Of a DNA stretch of 10,812 nucleotides, positions 6,116 through 10,812 are shown in pieces. The notes under the pieces are model-generated. The model was given only the letters and a program-made list of their open reading frames with translations, had not been told where the DNA came from and ran no database searches. Position 1 is the stretch's first letter; every line of letters starts with the position of its first letter. A program made the position numbers and the translations under genes. The stretch lies in the NCBI RefSeq assembly GCF_002482975.1, contig NZ_DLHA01000042.1, positions 1 to 10,812 on the forward strand, given 5' to 3'. This DNA comes from Flavobacterium sp. UBA7680 (GTDB lineage Bacteria > Bacteroidota > Bacteroidia > Flavobacteriales > Flavobacteriaceae).

Positions 6116-6465
6116 AGACATATAGTATTTGTAGACAATTTAATGGTTATTTAGTTTTGGCTGCAATAAAGTAAAGCAATTTTTTACAGTAATGGATATT
6201 ACCATAAGAATGCTTTAATTTTTTAATAAGATCTAAAAAGTATCAGACTCTCTGATGTCTTTCTCAACATAGTCCATAAAGGACAATTTCCAAAACGTTT
6301 ACAATTAATTTAACCAATTTTTATTCCAAATATGTATGAAAAAATCCAATCCCTTGTTTTTTCTTTTACCACTCAATATGTATTTCCAATGTGTTCTTTG
6401 GAAAATGTTTTATCGAGAAAAGACTGAATCTGTAAAAGTTATTTAATCAGTTAATTAAAATAGTA

Positions 6466-9400
6466 ATGAGAAAAAAAATACTAATACTGCTAACAATTGC
6501 ATTTTTCTTTTGTTGCGGCATATTGAAATCGCAAACAACTTTTCAGACTCCTAAATTAAGTCCGCCTACACCAGAGCTATTTTCTTTGTTTAAGTTTACT
6601 GATATACCAGTTTCAAATACAACAGGTATTCCCAATATTTCACTTCCGGTTTATACCATTAAATTGAAAGATTTTGAATTTCCTATTTCTTTAAGTTATC
6701 ATTCATCTGGTATCAGAATCGAGGAAATAGCAAGCAATGTAGGTCTTGGATGGACATTAAACAGCGGCGGAATGATATATAATCAGGTAAATGATCTTGA
6801 TGATAATGAAGCCGGTATCACTTTTCCGGGATCCTCAGGTTCAATACCTCAAAATAGAGAACTTGATCCGGTTCTTGTAGGATTAGCGGAGCAAAATGCC
6901 CCTACAAATCCAGATTATCATACAGCTTTACTGCTAACTTCTCCAGATGTAGATACTCAGCCGGATATCTTTTATTACAACTGCGGAAATTTAAATGGTA
7001 AATTCTTTTATTCTAAAGATGGTGTGGCTAATCCAGTGCCATATTCTCCTATAAAAATTGAGAGAAATGGTTATGGTTCCTTTATAATTACGGATGAAAA
7101 AGGTACAAAATATACTTTTGAAAGAATATCAGAAACAACTACCACATCTATCAGTATTGAGTCACCTGCTTATCATATGACGGATGTTGATACTAAGAGT
7201 TTTACTTTTCATATTGTAAAAATTGAGACTTTAAATAACGAAGTAATAAACTTTAATTACGAGAGTGAAAAATATTCTTATGATGAACCTTCTGTTTTTG
7301 CTTCCAGAGAGTCAACCTATAAATCAAGTGGTTTACCTCTAGACTTAATTCCCGGAGGATTACCACTTTTTGTTGAAACAGAAACTAAAAACAAAGTTAT
7401 TCTTAGAGGAAAAAGATTAATATCTATTACAACCAATTCTGGTGAAAATATTCAATTTATATATAACAATTGTGCAAGACTCGATCTGCCTGCATCAACA
7501 GGTCCTAATAATGAAGTTTTGAGTGGAGGTTTTGCTTTAAAAGAAATAAAAATAACCAGCGGACAAAGAAATGATTCTTATGTATTGGAGCATGGTTATT
7601 TTAATGTGCCAAATTATACTCCATGTGCAGCAAATGCATCTTTTGGTTCTGATGTTAGATTAAAATTAGTTTCTTTTAAAAAGAATTCTGAACCAGCTTA
7701 TCAATTTCAATATGATGAAAGTGCTCGTTTACCCGGAAGATTTGAACTTTATTATGACCATTGGGGCTATTTTAAATCATCTGGAGGGAAATATAGTAAA
7801 GACTATGAGTTTGATTTTTTTGACGGAGTTACCAGAGACCCTGAATTAGCAACGACAAAATTGGGAGTTCTAAATAAGATAACCTATCCAACTTCTGGAT
7901 ATACAATTTTTGATTATGAACTTAATGATTATTATGGAACTTTTAAAACGTATGCTCAAAGAGTTGAAAAATCGGTTCAGGCACACATTATAGGAGGAGA
8001 AGAGATAGGATTGCCAAATGAAGTGCAATATCTAACTGAACCATTTACAATTTCGCCAGGGTATCAAGCAAATAGTGCTATTATCATAAAGGATATTAGT
8101 ACTGGGGAACAAACGATGAATAATTTTGTAAATATTTATATTACAGATGCTAATAATCAGTCTAATAATATTGTATATAAAGTAGTTCCAGAAAGCACAA
8201 CACCTAATCATTTAGTTTACAAAATGCAAAACTTACTGCCGGGTCAATATTTTTTACACGTTGATGGTATTTATAACGGTGGTGGAGCAACTATTCTATG
8301 GGTTGAGAAAGAGGGGCAGGATACAGAAGAATTAAAAAATATTGATGTAGGCGGACTGCGTATAAAAAGTATATCTAATTATGATAATATAAACTTAACT
8401 ACACCAAGTTCAAGACAATTTTATGAATATAAAAATATTACAAACCCGTTAAAATCATCTGGAAGTATTGTTTCGCCTCCTAGATATTCATACTTAGAAA
8501 CCAAATCTAATCCTATATGTGTTAATGTAGGTAATACTACTTTTCTGGATCCTGGAATTATGACTTATCGCTCTAGAAGTTCTAAAAATTATTTACCGTT
8601 ATCAGGACTTCAGGGATATCATATCATGTATTCAGATGTTAAAGTTTATAATGACCAAAGTATGGTGAATGGTTATACGCATTTTAAATACAGTCTTGCT
8701 GATGATGATAAAAGCTATAACATACTTAGAAGTGCACCTGTAACCAGCCATGATTTTGAACGAGGAGATTTATTAGAGCAAAATATTTATAAGTATAATA
8801 ATGGCTCATATCTGCCTGTAAAAAAAGTGAGTAATGAATACTATTATGGTTTTAATCGCAACAGTTTTTTTTCAGATGCTTCTTTTCCAAACGAAAAACA
8901 TGCTTTAGGATTGGTTATTAATAAACTGTCAGGAGATCTTGTCTGTAATGTACAAGGATCATGGGGAATGCCTATACCGCCTTACAGATCTTTATTTGAG
9001 ATGTCTTATTTTAAATTATATTCTGTTTGGAAATATTTAAAGAAATCTACAGAATCAACTTATGATAAAAACGGAGCTAATCCGGTAACAACTATAACTA
9101 ATTATAATTACAATAACCCAACGCATGCTCAGCTTTCTTCTGTAGAAATGATAAATTCTGAAGGAGAAACACAAAGCACAAAAACGTTCTATGCTCAGGA
9201 TCCAGAAATGACCAGTAAACCATTTGTGGCTGATATGATTGCTAAAAATATGATTCAGGTTCCGTTAGATACACAGACTTTTAAAGGGACCGATAAATTA
9301 TCTGAGCAATTAACTTTATTCGATAAAAGTACAGCGACAAGCAATTTATTATTGCCAAAAGAGGTTTATTCGGCTAAATTTCCAAATACTTTACCATCTA

Positions 9401-10812
9401 TTGCGAATATTGGAAGTCTTGAGAAAAAAATTACTTATGACCAATACGATGACAAAGGAAATATTTTGCAATACACTTTAGATGGAGGAATTCCTGTTTC
9501 TATTATCTGGGGGTATAATAAAACACAGCCAATTGCTAAAATTGAAAATGTTCTTTACTCATCAATTCCTGCTGCAACTATAACTAATCTTCAGGCACTT
9601 TCAAATGCTGATGTTGACAATTGTATGTCGGGCAGCTGTACAGAACAGTTGCTGCGTAATGCACTTAATACATTAAGGAGCTCTTTTTCTGATGCTTATG
9701 TTTCTACTTATACTTGCAATCCTTTTGTGGGGGTTACGAGTATGACAGATACAAAAGGAATGTCTTCTTACTATGAATATGACTCATTTGGAAGATTAAA
9801 ATTCGTAAAAGATAAAGACTTAAATGTACTTCAAAAATATTGTTATAATTATAAAGGACAACAAGTAAACTGCAGTGATAATACATCCAGTACTGTTATC
9901 TACTATAAGAGCCCTGCTCAGAGTGGTTCTTTTACAAAAAACAATTGTGCTTCTGGCGGAACTGGTTCAAGTGTAAGCTACAGTCAGGCAGCTGGAGTTT
10001 ATACCTCTACTATTTCTCAAGCCGATGCTGATGCACAAGGGTTAGCTAAATTTAACACAGATGGTCAGGCAAATGTCAATGCAAACGGAATTTGTACTTT
10101 TTATAGCATAGCCAGAAGTGGTTCTTTTACAAAAAATAATTGTGCTTCAGGCGGAACAGGATCAAGTGTAAGCTACAGCCAGTTGGTTGGAGCTTCTACT
10201 TCAACTATTTCACAGGCCGATGCCGATGCAAAAGGATTAACTAAATTTAATACCGATGGTCAGGCAAATGCCAATACAAACGGAATCTGTACTTTTTATA
10301 GTGTAGCTCGAAGTGGCTCTTTTCCTAAAAATAATTGTGCTTCCGGAGGAACAGGATCAAGTGTTTCTTACAGCCAGGCTGCCGGAGCTTCTACTTCAAC
10401 TATTTCTCAGGCAGATGCTGATGCAAAAGGATTAACTAAATTTAATACAGATGGTCAGGCGAATGCCAATACAAATGGAATCTGTACTTTCTACAGTGCT
10501 GCATTAAGCGGTTCATTTACAAAAAATAATTGTGCTTCTGGCGGAACCGGATCTAGTGTTTCATACAGTCAGGCTGCCGGAGCTTCTACTTCGACTATTT
10601 CTCAGGCAGATGCCGATGCAAAAGGATTGACAAAATTTAATACTGATGGTCAGGCAAATGCCAATGCAAACGGAATTTGTACTTTTTATAGTGTGGCTAG
10701 AAGTGGTTCTTTTACCAAAAACAATTGTGCTTCTGGAGGAACGGGTTCAAGTGTGAGCTACAGTCAGGCAGTTGGAGCTTCTACTTCGACTATTTCTCAG
10801 GCAGATGCTGAT
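6466..10812 (+). CDS. Large secreted RHS/YD-like protein with C-terminal DUF5977-type repeats (3' end outside window)
   Basis: The frame from ATG 6466 is open for 1449 codons to the window edge without a stop. Residues 1-23 form a signal peptide (basic start, hydrophobic core, ending KSQ); C16-C17 do not make a convincing lipobox. Residues 48-105 carry the N-terminal signature of Bacteroidota RHS-like proteins: PVSNTTGIPNISLPVYTI, then FPISLSYHSSGIRIEEIA and VGLGWTLNSGGMIY. Later landmarks are DHWGY (431-435), a KITYPTSGYTIFDYE stretch (471-485), and a single YD-like end motif around 1094-1129 (YYEYDSFGRLKFVKD, then YCYNYKG). From residue 1153 the protein becomes 65-residue tandem repeats resembling DUF5977. 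Such proteins are exported, probably to the cell surface, and many family members are polymorphic; the function of this one is unknown. It is divergent from the regulator, with no visible link to the lanthipeptide genes beyond proximity. The start is supported by the signal peptide; there is no Shine-Dalgarno sequence. Confidence 0.92.
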   Translation, partial: MRKKILILLTIAFFFCCGILKSQTTFQTPKLSPPTPELFSLFKFTDIPVSNTTGIPNISLPVYTIKLKDFEFPISLSYHSSGIRIEEIASNVGLGWTLNSGGMIYNQVNDLDDNEAGITFPGSSGSIPQNRELDPVLVGLAEQNAPTNPDYHTALLLTSPDVDTQPDIFYYNCGNLNGKFFYSKDGVANPVPYSPIKIERNGYGSFIITDEKGTKYTFERISETTTTSISIESPAYHMTDVDTKSFTFHIVKIETLNNEVINFNYESEKYSYDEPSVFASRESTYKSSGLPLDLIPGGLPLFVETETKNKVILRGKRLISITTNSGENIQFIYNNCARLDLPASTGPNNEVLSGGFALKEIKITSGQRNDSYVLEHGYFNVPNYTPCAANASFGSDVRLKLVSFKKNSEPAYQFQYDESARLPGRFELYYDHWGYFKSSGGKYSKDYEFDFFDGVTRDPELATTKLGVLNKITYPTSGYTIFDYELNDYYGTFKTYAQRVEKSVQAHIIGGEEIGLPNEVQYLTEPFTISPGYQANSAIIIKDISTGEQTMNNFVNIYITDANNQSNNIVYKVVPESTTPNHLVYKMQNLLPGQYFLHVDGIYNGGGATILWVEKEGQDTEELKNIDVGGLRIKSISNYDNINLTTPSSRQFYEYKNITNPLKSSGSIVSPPRYSYLETKSNPICVNVGNTTFLDPGIMTYRSRSSKNYLPLSGLQGYHIMYSDVKVYNDQSMVNGYTHFKYSLADDDKSYNILRSAPVTSHDFERGDLLEQNIYKYNNGSYLPVKKVSNEYYYGFNRNSFFSDASFPNEKHALGLVINKLSGDLVCNVQGSWGMPIPPYRSLFEMSYFKLYSVWKYLKKSTESTYDKNGANPVTTITNYNYNNPTHAQLSSVEMINSEGETQSTKTFYAQDPEMTSKPFVADMIAKNMIQVPLDTQTFKGTDKLSEQLTLFDKSTATSNLLLPKEVYSAKFPNTLPSIANIGSLEKKITYDQYDDKGNILQYTLDGGIPVSIIWGYNKTQPIAKIENVLYSSIPAATITNLQALSNADVDNCMSGSCTEQLLRNALNTLRSSFSDAYVSTYTCNPFVGVTSMTDTKGMSSYYEYDSFGRLKFVKDKDLNVLQKYCYNYKGQQVNCSDNTSSTVIYYKSPAQSGSFTKNNCASGGTGSSVSYSQAAGVYTSTISQADADAQGLAKFNTDGQANVNANGICTFYSIARSGSFTKNNCASGGTGSSVSYSQLVGASTSTISQADADAKGLTKFNTDGQANANTNGICTFYSVARSGSFPKNNCASGGTGSSVSYSQAAGASTSTISQADADAKGLTKFNTDGQANANTNGICTFYSAALSGSFTKNNCASGGTGSSVSYSQAAGASTSTISQADADAKGLTKFNTDGQANANANGICTFYSVARSGSFTKNNCASGGTGSSVSYSQAVGASTSTISQADAD
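9922..10812 (+). repeat. 195-nt in-frame tandem repeats (DUF5977-type, 65 residues each)
   Basis: Four complete units start at 9922, 10117, 10312 and 10507, and a fifth (10702 onward) is cut by the window edge; the period is exactly 195 nt. Each unit begins SGSFTKNNCASGGTGSS, continues with a SYSQ-x-x-G stretch and TISQADADAKG, and ends with FNTDGQANANANGIC and TFYS. Two Cys per unit (in NNC and GIC) are invariant in the complete units. Differences between units are mostly silent third-base changes, so the copies are not very recent. Unit 1 is the most divergent (GVYTST, QGLAKF), and unit 3 has FPKNN. Confidence 0.95.

Larger units (their letters stand above)
5962..6465. other. Divergent intergenic region between regulator and RHS-like genes
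   Basis: This 504-nt region holds the regulator -7 box (5978-5985) and the paired palindrome (6080-6115). Closer to the + strand gene there is a 7-bp stem-loop (TTTCCAA 6383-6389, TTGGAAA 6398-6404) that could fall in its 5' leader. I see no perfect TAnnTTTG box for the + strand gene. Short open stretches exist but none has coding character. Confidence 0.55.

Noticed and set aside
6332..6427. 31-codon ORF (starts MYEKIQSLVF) upstream of the RHS-like gene
   Set aside because: It is short, has no leader-like motif, no promoter box and no similarity to the precursors; expected by chance.
6477..6535. Lipoprotein signal at the start of the RHS-like protein
   Set aside because: The Cys pair follows Phe residues without a Leu/Ala-Ser/Gly lipobox, and hydrophobic sequence continues beyond it; an ordinary signal peptide fits better.
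9922..10812. CRISPR-like periodic repeats
   Set aside because: The whole 195-nt period is coding and in frame, with conserved protein throughout and no short repeat/unique spacer pattern.

Overview
The window looks like chromosomal DNA of a Bacteroidota bacterium, most likely a Flavobacterium or close relative. The coding DNA is strongly A+T-rich, starts lack Shine-Dalgarno sequences, and two perfect copies of the Bacteroidota -7 promoter box TAnnTTTG sit in front of genes. The protein families are also typical of the phylum: a split LanB, GG-leader precursors, a TPR/AraC membrane regulator and an RHS-like protein ending in DUF5977-type repeats. I cannot name the species from sequence alone.

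Layout. Positions 1-17 look like the last bases of a 5S rRNA on the + strand, followed by a strong intrinsic terminator (25-58) and a gene-free stretch (59-425). Five genes on the minus strand follow, read here in the direction of transcription. They are a membrane-anchored TPR/AraC-type regulator (5961-4231), two tandem lanthipeptide precursor genes too short for ordinary ORF calling (4103-3948 and 3895-3743), a LanB dehydratase glutamylation subunit (3467-1266), and a separate elimination-domain protein (1265-426) that begins immediately after the previous stop. Divergently on the + strand, a very large secreted RHS-like protein starts at 6466 and runs off the end at 10812. Its last part in view is an exact-phase 195-nt (65-residue) tandem repeat.

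How the parts work together. The two precursors share a nearly identical leader with an FDLD box and a Gly-Gly cleavage site. Their 18-19 residue cores are acidic and each contains a conserved ST-x-x-C element with one cysteine. The LanB pair would glutamylate Ser/Thr and then eliminate glutamate to give dehydroamino acids. No LanC cyclase, transporter or leader peptidase lies between the rRNA terminator and the RHS gene, so cyclisation and export must be supplied elsewhere or differ from the standard route. The adjacent regulator is a natural candidate controller: an 18-bp palindromic motif occurs once upstream of the precursor promoter and once, next to a degenerate second copy, upstream of the regulator gene.

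The most interesting parts are the undescribed-looking two-precursor system with acidic single-Cys cores, the duplicated palindrome around the regulator, the mutually exclusive RNA stems between precursor and dehydratase, and the in-frame TAA-ATG junction that splits LanB.
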